A stretch of DNA of 64,000 nucleotides, taken from Metabacillus halosaccharovorans (GTDB lineage Bacteria > Bacillota > Bacilli > Bacillales > Bacillaceae). The notes beneath the pieces are model-generated. The model was not told where the DNA came from. It worked only from the letters and a program-made list of their open reading frames with translations, and did not search any database. The stretch lies in the NCBI RefSeq assembly GCF_002019635.1, contig NZ_KV917371.1:2090001-2154000 (forward strand). Direction: 5' to 3'. The number at the start of each line of letters is the position of its first letter. The first letter of the stretch is position 1. Shown here piece after piece: positions 57,383-64,000 of this stretch. A program made the position numbers and the translations under genes.

Positions 57383-57409
57383 ATATATGTTAAAAGGAAG
57401 TTATTGACT

Positions 57410-58132
57410 ATGAAATTGTCAAATACGCTTGTTATCATAATAAGCTGTTTCTTATTGACAGGATGTTTATATCCTGAAGAAAAGCTTCAAAAAAATACAA
57501 TACCATATAATGATCAAATCCAAGCGGTACAAACCTCAATTGATCAATATCAGCAAGATACGAGTGGTCTATTGCCGATAAAAACAAGAGATATGTCAAC
57601 TCCGATTTATCAAAAGTATCCAATAGATTTTTCTGCTTTAACTCCAAAATATATGGCTGAACCGCCTGGAACTGCTTATGAAACGGGCGGTATTTATCAA
57701 TATGTTTTAGTTGATGTTGAAGAGGATCCAACTGTTAAATTAATTGATTTAAGAATGGCTGAAGAAATCCATGAGCTTAATGTGAAACTGAATGTTTATC
57801 GTCAGGCTAATGGGTATCCTCCTTTTAAAGATGTTATTACAGATGAAATTTATTCGTTAGATTATGAAAAACTTGGTTATAAGGAAGATCCAATGGTTGA
57901 GAGTCCTTATTCAGGTGAATTTTTGCCATTGGTCATTGATAAAAATGCACAGATTTATGTAGATTATCGAATTGACCTTAATAATGCCCTAAAAGATCAT
58001 GAACATAACTTTAAGCAAGGCGACGATATTAGAGAAATATTAGTTATGAAGTACCAATTTGTTCCTGCATATTCCCTTCCGTATACAATCGATGAAAAGG
58101 GAGAGCCTGTTTTTTTAACAGAAGATAATTAA
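57410..58132 (+). CDS. yphF: Putative lipoprotein YphF
   Basis: Exported lipoprotein of 240 residues with signal peptide and lipobox LLTGC (Cys near residue 19). The rest is soluble, with no domain I recognise beyond the YphF family. ATG 57410 has AAAAGGAAG at 57392-57400; TTG 57404 in the same frame lies too close. It is followed by a terminator and then spoIVA. Confidence 0.85.
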   Translation: MKLSNTLVIIISCFLLTGCLYPEEKLQKNTIPYNDQIQAVQTSIDQYQQDTSGLLPIKTRDMSTPIYQKYPIDFSALTPKYMAEPPGTAYETGGIYQYVLVDVEEDPTVKLIDLRMAEEIHELNVKLNVYRQANGYPPFKDVITDEIYSLDYEKLGYKEDPMVESPYSGEFLPLVIDKNAQIYVDYRIDLNNALKDHEHNFKQGDDIREILVMKYQFVPAYSLPYTIDEKGEPVFLTEDN

Positions 58133-58150
58133 ATGAAAATTTTAGTCATG

Positions 58151-58195
58151 AACCCTTCATAAGAGAATAAACTCTGAAAGAAGGGTTTTCTTTTT
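58151..58195 (+). terminator. Terminator of yphEF
   Basis: Outer stem aacccttc / gaagggtt, inner stem agag / ctct, then TTTCTTTTT. Confidence 0.85.
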
Positions 58196-58253
58196 CGCTT
58201 TTTCTAAACCAATTCTTAATAAGGCGATACTTGAAAAAATTTTCGAAACAAAG

Positions 58254-58283
58254 TCATAAATAAATAGGACAATGTCATACATA
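58254..58283 (+). promoter_or_regulatory. Sigma E promoter of spoIVA
   Basis: TCATAAA (58254-58260), 15-nt spacer, CATACATA (58276-58283), a close match to the sigma E consensus (kmATATT / CATACAnT). spoIVA is a well-known sigma E gene. Confidence 0.78.
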
Positions 58284-58346
58284 TATAGTGTCCTATTAGA
58301 AAACGGATAAGCTTTATCCCAAATTGTATGATCGGGAGGGGATCAC

Positions 58347-59825
58347 TTGGAAAAAGTAGATATTTTCAAGGATATCGCTGAACGAACCGGTGGCGATATA
58401 TATTTAGGTGTAGTTGGTGCAGTACGAACAGGTAAATCTACTTTTATTAAAAAGTTCATGGAATTAGTTGTACTACCTAACATTGACAATGAATCTGACA
58501 AAGCGAGAGCTCAAGATGAATTACCGCAAAGTGCTGCTGGTAAAACCATCATGACAACAGAGCCAAAATTTGTCCCTAATCAAGCTGTTTCCATTCATGT
58601 TGATGAAGGACTTGATGTCAATATTAGATTAGTAGATTGTGTCGGCTACACAGTACCTGGTGCTAAAGGTTATGAGGATGAAAATGGCCCTCGAATGATT
58701 AATACTCCATGGTATGAAGAACCAATACCTTTTCATGAAGCAGCAGAGATTGGAACGCGTAAAGTTATTCAAGAGCACTCGACACTTGGTTGTGTGATCA
58801 CAACTGATGGTTCTATCGGAGATATTCCGCGCAGAGACTATTTAGAAGCTGAAGCACGAGTAATTGAAGAGTTAAAAGAAGTCGGTAAACCGTTTATTAT
58901 GATTATTAACACGGTGCATCCGCATCATCCTGAAACAGAAGCCCTTCGTCAAGAATTAAATGAAAAGTACGATATCCCTGTATTAGCGATGAGCGTTGAG
59001 AGCATGAGAGAAACAGATGTAATCAACGTTCTTAGAGAATCGTTATACGAGTTCCCGGTATTAGAGGTAAATGTGAATCTACCTAGCTGGGTAATGGTAC
59101 TAAGGGAAGACCATTGGTTAAGACAGAGCTACCAAGAAGCGGTTAAAGATACTGTAAAAGATATTAAGAGATTAAGAGATGTTGACCGAGTTGTTGGACA
59201 GTTTAGTGAGTATGACTTCATTAACCGAGCTAGTTTGGCTGGTATTGAGATGGGGCAAGGTATTGCGGAGATTGATTTATATGCTCCGGATGACCTATAT
59301 GATCAAATCTTAAAAGAGGTTGTGGGAGTAGAAATTCGCGGGAAGGACCATTTACTTCAATTAATGCAGGACTTTGCATATGCTAAGGCCGAATATGATC
59401 AAGTGGCTGATGCTTTGCGAATGGTTAAGCAAACAGGGTATGGAATTGCAGCGCCAGCATTAGCTGATATGAGTTTAGATGAGCCAGAAATTATCCGCCA
59501 AGGTTCAAGGTTTGGAGTAAGACTAAAAGCTGTTGCTCCATCTATTCATATGATAAAAGTTGATGTGGAATCAGAATTTGCTCCAATTATCGGAACAGAA
59601 AAGCAATCAGAGGAGCTTGTCCGATATTTAATGCAGGATTTTGAAGATAATCCATTATCGATTTGGAATTCAGATATATTTGGAAGAAGCTTGAGCTCAA
59701 TCGTTCGTGAAGGCATCCAAGCAAAACTATCGTTGATGCCGGAAAATGCACGATATAAATTAAAAGAAACATTAGAAAGAATAATCAATGAAGGCTCCGG
59801 TGGATTAATTGCAATCATTTTATAA
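58347..59825 (+). CDS. spoIVA: Stage IV sporulation protein A, coat basement ATPase
   Basis: Morphogenetic ATPase that polymerises on the outer forespore membrane and forms the platform for the spore coat. It has 492 residues, the standard length. The Walker A is GAVRTGKST (near residue 24); Walker B lies in IRLVDCVGY; the sensor threonine lies in AGKTIMTTEPKF. The middle and C-terminal domains end in GSGGLIAIIL, the tail needed for SpoVM/SpoVID interaction. TTG 58347 follows GGGAGGGGATCA. Confidence 0.98.
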   Translation: MEKVDIFKDIAERTGGDIYLGVVGAVRTGKSTFIKKFMELVVLPNIDNESDKARAQDELPQSAAGKTIMTTEPKFVPNQAVSIHVDEGLDVNIRLVDCVGYTVPGAKGYEDENGPRMINTPWYEEPIPFHEAAEIGTRKVIQEHSTLGCVITTDGSIGDIPRRDYLEAEARVIEELKEVGKPFIMIINTVHPHHPETEALRQELNEKYDIPVLAMSVESMRETDVINVLRESLYEFPVLEVNVNLPSWVMVLREDHWLRQSYQEAVKDTVKDIKRLRDVDRVVGQFSEYDFINRASLAGIEMGQGIAEIDLYAPDDLYDQILKEVVGVEIRGKDHLLQLMQDFAYAKAEYDQVADALRMVKQTGYGIAAPALADMSLDEPEIIRQGSRFGVRLKAVAPSIHMIKVDVESEFAPIIGTEKQSEELVRYLMQDFEDNPLSIWNSDIFGRSLSSIVREGIQAKLSLMPENARYKLKETLERIINEGSGGLIAIIL

Positions 59826-59830
59826 TGATT

Positions 59831-59857
59831 AGACCTCTTAATAAGGGGTCTTTTTTT
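59831..59857 (+). terminator. Terminator of spoIVA
   Basis: 9-bp stem agacctctt / aaggggtct (one G-U), then T-run. Confidence 0.88.
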
Positions 59858-60138
59858 GTACAATCGAAAGGATATATTTATGAAGTTAATTGGACTAGTA
59901 AAACAGTAGTTTATTTTATCAGAACGTTCAGAAAAACGAATAATCTAACGGGAAATTTTACAGATTTAGTCAAAAAATAGAACGAATGGTCGTGTTGGAG
60001 TTGGAAAGCCTTGGTACCATTGGTTTTTTATTTTGTTTTCTCTTGATTCACATGAATGATTATGTTAATCTTTTTACAGAAATTCTTTTCTCTGTTGGTC
60101 GATTCTTCCTAAATATCCATTTATCATGATGAAAATGA

Positions 60139-60167
60139 TTGAATTATGTTGAAAAATCGTTTAAGAT
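60139..60167 (+). promoter_or_regulatory. Candidate sigma A promoter of hbs
   Basis: TTGAAT (60139-60144), 17-nt spacer, TAAGAT (60162-60167), about 108 nt before the hbs start. The rest of the 450-nt spoIVA-hbs gap is A+T rich with no gene that I can support. Confidence 0.5.
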
Positions 60168-60275
60168 AAGCGTGTTACGAATAAAATCATGAATTTATCA
60201 TGTATACAATTGATGAAAACTGTGAAGAAATGAAGACTAATAAGAGTTCCATCCCTTTGGGAGGAGGTGAAAGGC

Positions 60276-60554
60276 ATGAATAAAACAGAACTTATCAACG
60301 CAGTAGCAGAAGCTAGTGAATTATCTAAAAAAGACGCAACAAAAGCAGTTGATGCTGTTTTCGATACAATTTTAGATGCACTAAAAGATGGTGATAAAGT
60401 ACAACTTATCGGTTTCGGTAACTTTGAAGTTCGTGAGCGTGCGGCTCGTAAAGGTCGTAACCCACAAACTGGTGAAGAAATTGAAATTGCTGCAAGCAAG
60501 GTGCCTGCTTTCAAACCAGGTAAAGCATTAAAAGACGCTGTAGCAGGAAAATAA
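60276..60554 (+). CDS. hbs: HU family DNA-binding protein HBsu
   Basis: Main nucleoid protein, 92 residues. [29 protein letters not shown] forms the dimer core. The DNA-binding arm signature is [25 protein letters not shown] 60276 is preferred, with GGAGGAGGTG (60260-60269); an in-frame GTG at 60267 lies inside that site. In B. subtilis it is essential and also coats the spore chromosome. Confidence 0.98.
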   Translation: MNKTELINAVAEASELSKKDATKAVDAVFDTILDALKDGDKVQLIGFGNFEVRERAARKGRNPQTGEEIEIAASKVPAFKPGKALKDAVAGK

Positions 60555-60598
60555 GTTAATTTGTCATGTAATAACTATTACATACAAGCTTCTTTATG

Positions 60599-60626
60599 AA
60601 AGCCCCTTTTTATAAGGGGCTTTTCA
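60599..60626 (+). terminator. Terminator of hbs
   Basis: Perfect 10-bp stem aaagcccctt / aaggggcttt, then TTC and a short T tail. Confidence 0.88.
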
Positions 60627-60718
60627 TTTGGGATAAAATTATTATGTGATCATGCTCTTTTTTCCTCAAAATAAATATCTTAAACGGAAATTAACTAATA
60701 TTGCCCGCTTTGTCTACT

Positions 60719-60748
60719 TTGCTTTTCTTCGAGTGTATATGCTAGAAT
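60719..60748 (+). promoter_or_regulatory. Candidate promoter of folE-mtrB
   Basis: TTGCTT (60719-60724), 18-nt spacer, TAGAAT (60743-60748), 33 nt before folE. Confidence 0.5.
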
Positions 60749-60781
60749 CTGTATCAAATAAATGACCAGGAGGCTAAATCG

Positions 60782-61348
60782 ATGGTGCATGTTAATCATG
60801 AAAAAATTGAACAAGCCGTTATATTAATTCTTGAAGCAATTGGAGAAGACCCTTCAAGAGAAGGGTTGATAGATACACCAAAAAGGGTAGCTAAAATGTA
60901 TGCTGAAGTATTTAGTGGCTTAGGTGAAGATCCAAGCGAACACTTTAAAACGATTTTTGGAGAAGACCATGAAGAACTTGTTCTGGTAAAGGATATTCCA
61001 TTTTATTCAATGTGTGAGCATCACTTAGTTCCTTTTTTCGGTAAAGCACATATTGCTTATATTCCTAAAGGTGGAAAGGTAACAGGATTAAGTAAACTTG
61101 CTCGAGCAGTAGAAGCTGTTGCAAAAAGACCACAACTCCAGGAGAGAATTACGTCAACGATTGCTGATTCAATTATGAAATCACTTGAACCTCATGGAGT
61201 CATGGTAGTTATTGAAGCAGAACATATGTGTATGACGATGAGAGGTGTAAAGAAACCGGGATCACAGACAGTTACATCAGCGGTAAGAGGGATTTTTCGG
61301 AAGGATGAAACATCAAGGTCTGAAGTGCTGTCACTAATTAAAGGGTAG
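60782..61348 (+). CDS. folE: GTP cyclohydrolase I
   Basis: Converts GTP to 7,8-dihydroneopterin triphosphate, the first step of folate synthesis. It has 188 residues. The zinc site and catalytic residues are in [22 protein letters not shown] and [38 protein letters not shown] is typical. It is the mtrA position of the B. subtilis mtrAB operon, just upstream of mtrB. ATG 60782 follows CAGGAGGC. Confidence 0.97.
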   Translation: MVHVNHEKIEQAVILILEAIGEDPSREGLIDTPKRVAKMYAEVFSGLGEDPSEHFKTIFGEDHEELVLVKDIPFYSMCEHHLVPFFGKAHIAYIPKGGKVTGLSKLARAVEAVAKRPQLQERITSTIADSIMKSLEPHGVMVVIEAEHMCMTMRGVKKPGSQTVTSAVRGIFRKDETSRSEVLSLIKG

Positions 61349-61457
61349 TTATGCTTATCTATACCACGAACATTTTTATGAGCTTTCTCTAATAGAAAAT
61401 GGTATGATGTATAAGAGAATACATACAGTTAATCTGTAAAAACAGGCGGGTGTAAGG

Positions 61458-61682
61458 ATGAATCAAAAAAATGATTTTGTAGTAATTAAGGCAATTGAAG
61501 ACGGAGTTCATGTTATTGGCTTAACAAGAGGCTCTGATACAAGATTCCACCATTCTGAGAAACTTGACAAAGGTGAAGTGATGATAGCTCAATTCACAGA
61601 GCATACTTCTGCCATTAAAATAAGAGGTAAAGCTCAAATTCAAACGGCTATTGGAGAATTGGAAAGTGATTCTCGCAAATAA
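61458..61682 (+). CDS. mtrB: Trp RNA-binding attenuation protein TRAP
   Basis: Tryptophan-activated RNA-binding protein that forms an 11-subunit ring and binds (G/U)AG repeats. It has 74 residues. The core [51 protein letters not shown] is intact, with the tryptophan-pocket loop [12 protein letters not shown] and the RNA-contact Lys and Arg residues (KIRGKA). ATG 61458 lies 109 nt after folE. A candidate target lies 365 nt downstream, ahead of hepS. Confidence 0.97.
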   Translation: MNQKNDFVVIKAIEDGVHVIGLTRGSDTRFHHSEKLDKGEVMIAQFTEHTSAIKIRGKAQIQTAIGELESDSRK

Positions 61683-61993
61683 ATATTCCTTGTATTATGG
61701 ACGTGATGACTGTTGGATACGCTTGTATTCTGATTGTTCTAATTCTAGTTTATACAAATGTAAAGAGTGTCATAGGATTTGTATCAGGGAGAGAGCAGGC
61801 GTTCTGTACAGTCTGAAATGTTTTTAAGCATTAGGAATAAACTATATTTAAAATAAAAATCCATTTTTGGTTATGATATAATAAAATATGTTTATTTTTA
61901 TTATTATATAAATAGTACATATAGATCTAATTTATATTTGTTCTAAAACCTAATAATTAAGTGGAGTAGAGGCCATTAAAATATAATTTAAAT

Positions 61994-62101
61994 TTGTCCC
62001 CTTTTCCACATATGGCAGGTTCTTACTAGTAGAGTAAACACATTTTAGCAGAGATCAGGCTAGTAAGTGATAGGATAGAGATAATGTTAATTCGGGGACA
62101 A
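61994..62101 (+). promoter_or_regulatory. Putative TRAP-binding array and SD-pairing segment before hepS
   Basis: At 62046-62078 triplets recur every 5 nt: TAG (62046), GAG (62051), CAG (62056), TAG (62061), then a gap filled by AAG at 62065, TAG (62071), TAG (62076). TRAP targets are NAG repeats with 2-3 nt spacers. The 8-mer ttgtcccc (61994-62001) is complementary to ggggacaa (62094-62101), just ahead of and partly within the hepS ribosome site. This resembles the trpE-type arrangement of TRAP-linked ribosome-site masking. Inference from pattern only. The rest of the 430-nt mtrB-hepS gap is A+T rich with no clear gene or terminator. Confidence 0.5.
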
Positions 62102-62112
62102 GGGTGATATAT

Positions 62113-62880
62113 TTGCAGGACTTAGTAGTACATTTAGCTAAATTAAAGAAAGATTTAGAGGAGAAGCTCGAACATCCTTTTTTAGTCAAGCATTTACCTT
62201 CACCCAAGATTGATGAAGATAAATTGCTACTGTTATGTGCGATTTTTGATGAGATGGATCTTTCTGATGAAGTAAAGAGAAGCTATATTATGACGGCTAT
62301 GTTTGTTCAAATTGCCCTTGATACACATGATGATGTTACAACGAATCTTCATAGTAATTCCGAAGAATTTGTACAGAGACAACTAACAGTCTTAGCTGGA
62401 GATTACTTTAGCGGGTTGTATTATTTGTTGCTTTCTGAAATTGAGGATATCAAGATGGTTCGAACGTTAGCAATGGCAATTAAAGAGATTAACGAACATA
62501 AAATTAGATTATATCATGAACATAATCTGAATTTACCCTCAATGATGAATAGTCTTCAAATTGTTGAAACCAGCCTGTTTCAACACGTAGCCAATCATTT
62601 TAAGCTTAATTCTCATAAGGCATTTAGTATAGACTTCCTAACTTATAAAAGACTATCTCATGAAAAATTTCAACATGCAAATGGAATAGTACGTAGTCCA
62701 TTTACGATTAATTATTTGACAGAAACGTGTAATGTGTATTTTGAAAAGTCTGTTTCTCTTCTTAATTCAGGATTTTTAAGAAGATCTGCCTTTAGGGAAC
62801 TGTTATCGGATCGACTTCATTCAATCCGTTTTCACGATGCATTACTACATGAGAAAAAGACAGTGGAAGAAGGTTTATAA
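62113..62880 (+). CDS. hepS: Heptaprenyl diphosphate synthase component I
   Basis: Small subunit of the enzyme that makes the C35 side chain of menaquinone-7, acting with HepT. It has 255 residues. Family features are [46 protein letters not shown] and [15 protein letters not shown] 62113 ([11 protein letters not shown]) is chosen for its AAGGGTG spacing and match to the family start; GTG 62104 overlaps that site. It is followed 2 nt later by menG. Confidence 0.93.
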   Translation: MQDLVVHLAKLKKDLEEKLEHPFLVKHLPSPKIDEDKLLLLCAIFDEMDLSDEVKRSYIMTAMFVQIALDTHDDVTTNLHSNSEEFVQRQLTVLAGDYFSGLYYLLLSEIEDIKMVRTLAMAIKEINEHKIRLYHEHNLNLPSMMNSLQIVETSLFQHVANHFKLNSHKAFSIDFLTYKRLSHEKFQHANGIVRSPFTINYLTETCNVYFEKSVSLLNSGFLRRSAFRELLSDRLHSIRFHDALLHEKKTVEEGL

Positions 62881-62882
62881 GT

Positions 62883-63590
62883 ATGGGTCAGTCGAAAGAA
62901 GAAAGAGTCCATGGTGTATTTGAGAAGATTTATGAAAATTATGATCAGATGAATTCTGTCATTAGTTTCCAACGACACAAAGCATGGCGTAAGGAAACAA
63001 TGAAACGAATGAATGTTAAAAAGGGACAATCTGCTTTAGATGTTTGTTGTGGTACCGCAGACTGGAGCATTGCCTTAGCAAATGCAGTAGGACCCGAGGG
63101 TAGTGTAACAGGACTTGATTTTAGTCAAAATATGCTAAAGGTAGGTCAGCAAAAGGTACAACAGCTGGGGTTACAAAATGTAAATTTGATCCATGGAAAT
63201 GCAATGCAGCTTCCTTTTAAAGATCATAGTTTTGATTTTGTTACAATTGGATTTGGTCTCCGAAATGTTCCTGATTATATGCAAGTATTAAAGGAAATGA
63301 ATCGTGTATTAAAACCTGGTGGAAAGGCGGTATGTTTAGAAACCTCCAAACCAACTTTACCAGTATTTAAGCAATTCTTCTTTATTTACTTCCGCTATGT
63401 AATGCCGCTATTTGGGAAAGTTTTCGCAAAAAGCTATAATGAATATTCATGGCTCCAGGAATCCGCACGTGACTTCCCAGGAATGTCTGAACTAGCTACA
63501 ATGTTTAAGGAAGCGGGCTTCATTGACATACAAGTAAAAGCCTTTACAGGTGGTGTAGCAGCGATGCACCTTGGTAGTAAGCCAAAATAA
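62883..63590 (+). CDS. menG: Demethylmenaquinone methyltransferase
   Basis: SAM-dependent C-methyltransferase of the last menaquinone step, 235 residues. MenG/UbiE motifs are [25 protein letters not shown], the SAM site [37 protein letters not shown] and the tail [11 protein letters not shown]-like ([15 protein letters not shown]). It lies between hepS and hepT, as in the B. subtilis gerC locus. Confidence 0.97.
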   Translation: MGQSKEERVHGVFEKIYENYDQMNSVISFQRHKAWRKETMKRMNVKKGQSALDVCCGTADWSIALANAVGPEGSVTGLDFSQNMLKVGQQKVQQLGLQNVNLIHGNAMQLPFKDHSFDFVTIGFGLRNVPDYMQVLKEMNRVLKPGGKAVCLETSKPTLPVFKQFFFIYFRYVMPLFGKVFAKSYNEYSWLQESARDFPGMSELATMFKEAGFIDIQVKAFTGGVAAMHLGSKPK

Positions 63591-63661
63591 GAGAATGAAT
63601 AACAATGATAGGTATGACCAATTCTTAAAAAGCGGGTTTAAGTAAGTGAATTAATAAACTC

Positions 63662-63754
63662 TTTTTTGTACTTTAAGAAAATTTCCTTTTATTTAAGGTT
63701 TAGAGTATTAAAGAAATCGACTTCCGTATTATTGACGGTAAGTTGTGTTCTTCT
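63662..63754. repeat. Dispersed short hairpin repeat (family B, copy 2)
   Basis: Second copy of the element at 36821-36920, in the 234-nt menG-hepT gap. The shared blocks are ttttttgtactttaaga (63662-63678) and atcgacttcc...acggtaagttgtgttcttct (63716-63754). The stem cgacttcc / ggtaagttg keeps pairing through a G-U change. Confidence 0.6.
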
Positions 63755-63824
63755 TGAAGTGGTCATTCATTATTACCGGGTACTCTTATCCACAACAATT
63801 AATCGGAGTTTAAGGTGAATTCGT

Positions 63825-64000
63825 ATGAAATTAAAAGCAATGTACTCTTTTTTAAATAATGACCTTAATATAATCGAACAAGAACTGGAAATAACAGCTG
63901 TTTCAGAATACCCTTTACTGCGGGAAGCAAATGTAGAATTACTAAAAGCAGGTGGGAAACGAATTCGCCCAGTATTTGTATTGCTGTCTTCTATGTTCGG
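63825..64000 (+). CDS. hepT: Heptaprenyl diphosphate synthase component II, 5' end (truncated by window edge)
   Basis: Catalytic prenyltransferase subunit. Only the first 58 codons are in the window: MKLKAMYSFLNNDLNIIEQEL, then YPLLREANVELLKAGGKRIRPVFVLLSSMFG. The GGKRIRP block is the first conserved region of trans-prenyltransferases; the DDxxD motifs would lie beyond the edge. ATG 63825 follows AAGGTGA (63812-63818). The hepS-menG-hepT order matches the B. subtilis gerC operon. Confidence 0.95.
   Translation, partial: MKLKAMYSFLNNDLNIIEQELEITAVSEYPLLREANVELLKAGGKRIRPVFVLLSSMF

Overview
The window is chromosomal DNA from an endospore-forming member of the Bacillaceae (Bacillus sensu lato). 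It is visibly A+T rich and uses many TTG and GTG starts behind strong AAGGAGG-type ribosome sites. It carries spoIIA, spoVA, spmAB, dacB, dacF, spoIVA and sleB-ypeB, and a bacillithiol-disulfide reductase gene (ypdA). Gene order closely follows the Bacillus subtilis segment from pdp to hepT. Almost all genes are on the + strand. Only ypuA, ypuF, a YjcZ-type mini-gene, fer, the asparaginase gene and ypzI are on the - strand. I saw no tRNA, rRNA, CRISPR array, insertion sequence or prophage.

Layout. 1-9.2 kb: 3' end of pdp, then dacF-spoIIAA-spoIIAB-sigF (forespore sigma F and its switch) and the seven-gene spoVA operon (dipicolinate channel). 9.3-12.3 kb: lysA, ypuA, ppiB. 12.4-15.8 kb: an FMN-riboswitch-controlled riboflavin operon (ribE-ribBA-ribH, ribT) that lacks ribD. 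15.8-20.6 kb: ypuF, a YjcZ-type gene, scpAB (condensin partners), dacB-spmA-spmB (spore cortex). 21-28 kb: rluB and resABCDE (cytochrome c maturation and the redox two-component system). 28-31.7 kb: a cobalamin adenosyltransferase, sigX-rsiX, an M23/LysM peptidase. 31.8-39.5 kb: fer, ypbB-recS-ypbD-ypbE, ypbF, ypbG, a B12-binding MerR regulator of the CarH/LitR type, mecB. 39.7-47.7 kb: gudB, ypdA, asparaginase, prsW, sleB-ypeB, ypfA. 47.7-53.8 kb: ypfB, cmk, plsC, ypfD, fni, ypzI, yphA, the YIEGIA pair. 54-60 kb: der, gpsA, yphE, yphF, spoIVA. 60.2-64 kb: hbs, folE, mtrB, hepS, menG and the 5' end of hepT.

How it works together. The sporulation cascade can be read from promoter-like sequences: sigma H before spoIIAA, sigma F before dacF, sigma G before spoVAA and (weaker) sleB, sigma E before spoIVA and (weaker) dacB, sigma K before the YjcZ gene. 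SigX has a matching autoregulatory promoter. Vegetative modules cover translation (rluB, der, ypfD), lipid and menaquinone synthesis (plsC, gpsA, fni, hepS-menG-hepT), respiration (res) and envelope homeostasis (sigX-rsiX, prsW).

Most unusual points: (1) a 5-nt-periodic NAG array plus a Shine-Dalgarno-pairing segment ahead of hepS, just downstream of mtrB, looks like an undescribed TRAP target; (2) a CarH/LitR-type adenosylcobalamin photoreceptor sits between ypbG and mecB, with a PduO adenosyltransferase 9 kb away; (3) ribD is missing from the rib operon; (4) the SleB linker is expanded by a five-copy 39-bp tandem repeat; (5) two families of dispersed intergenic hairpin repeats are present, one with a full and an internally deleted copy.
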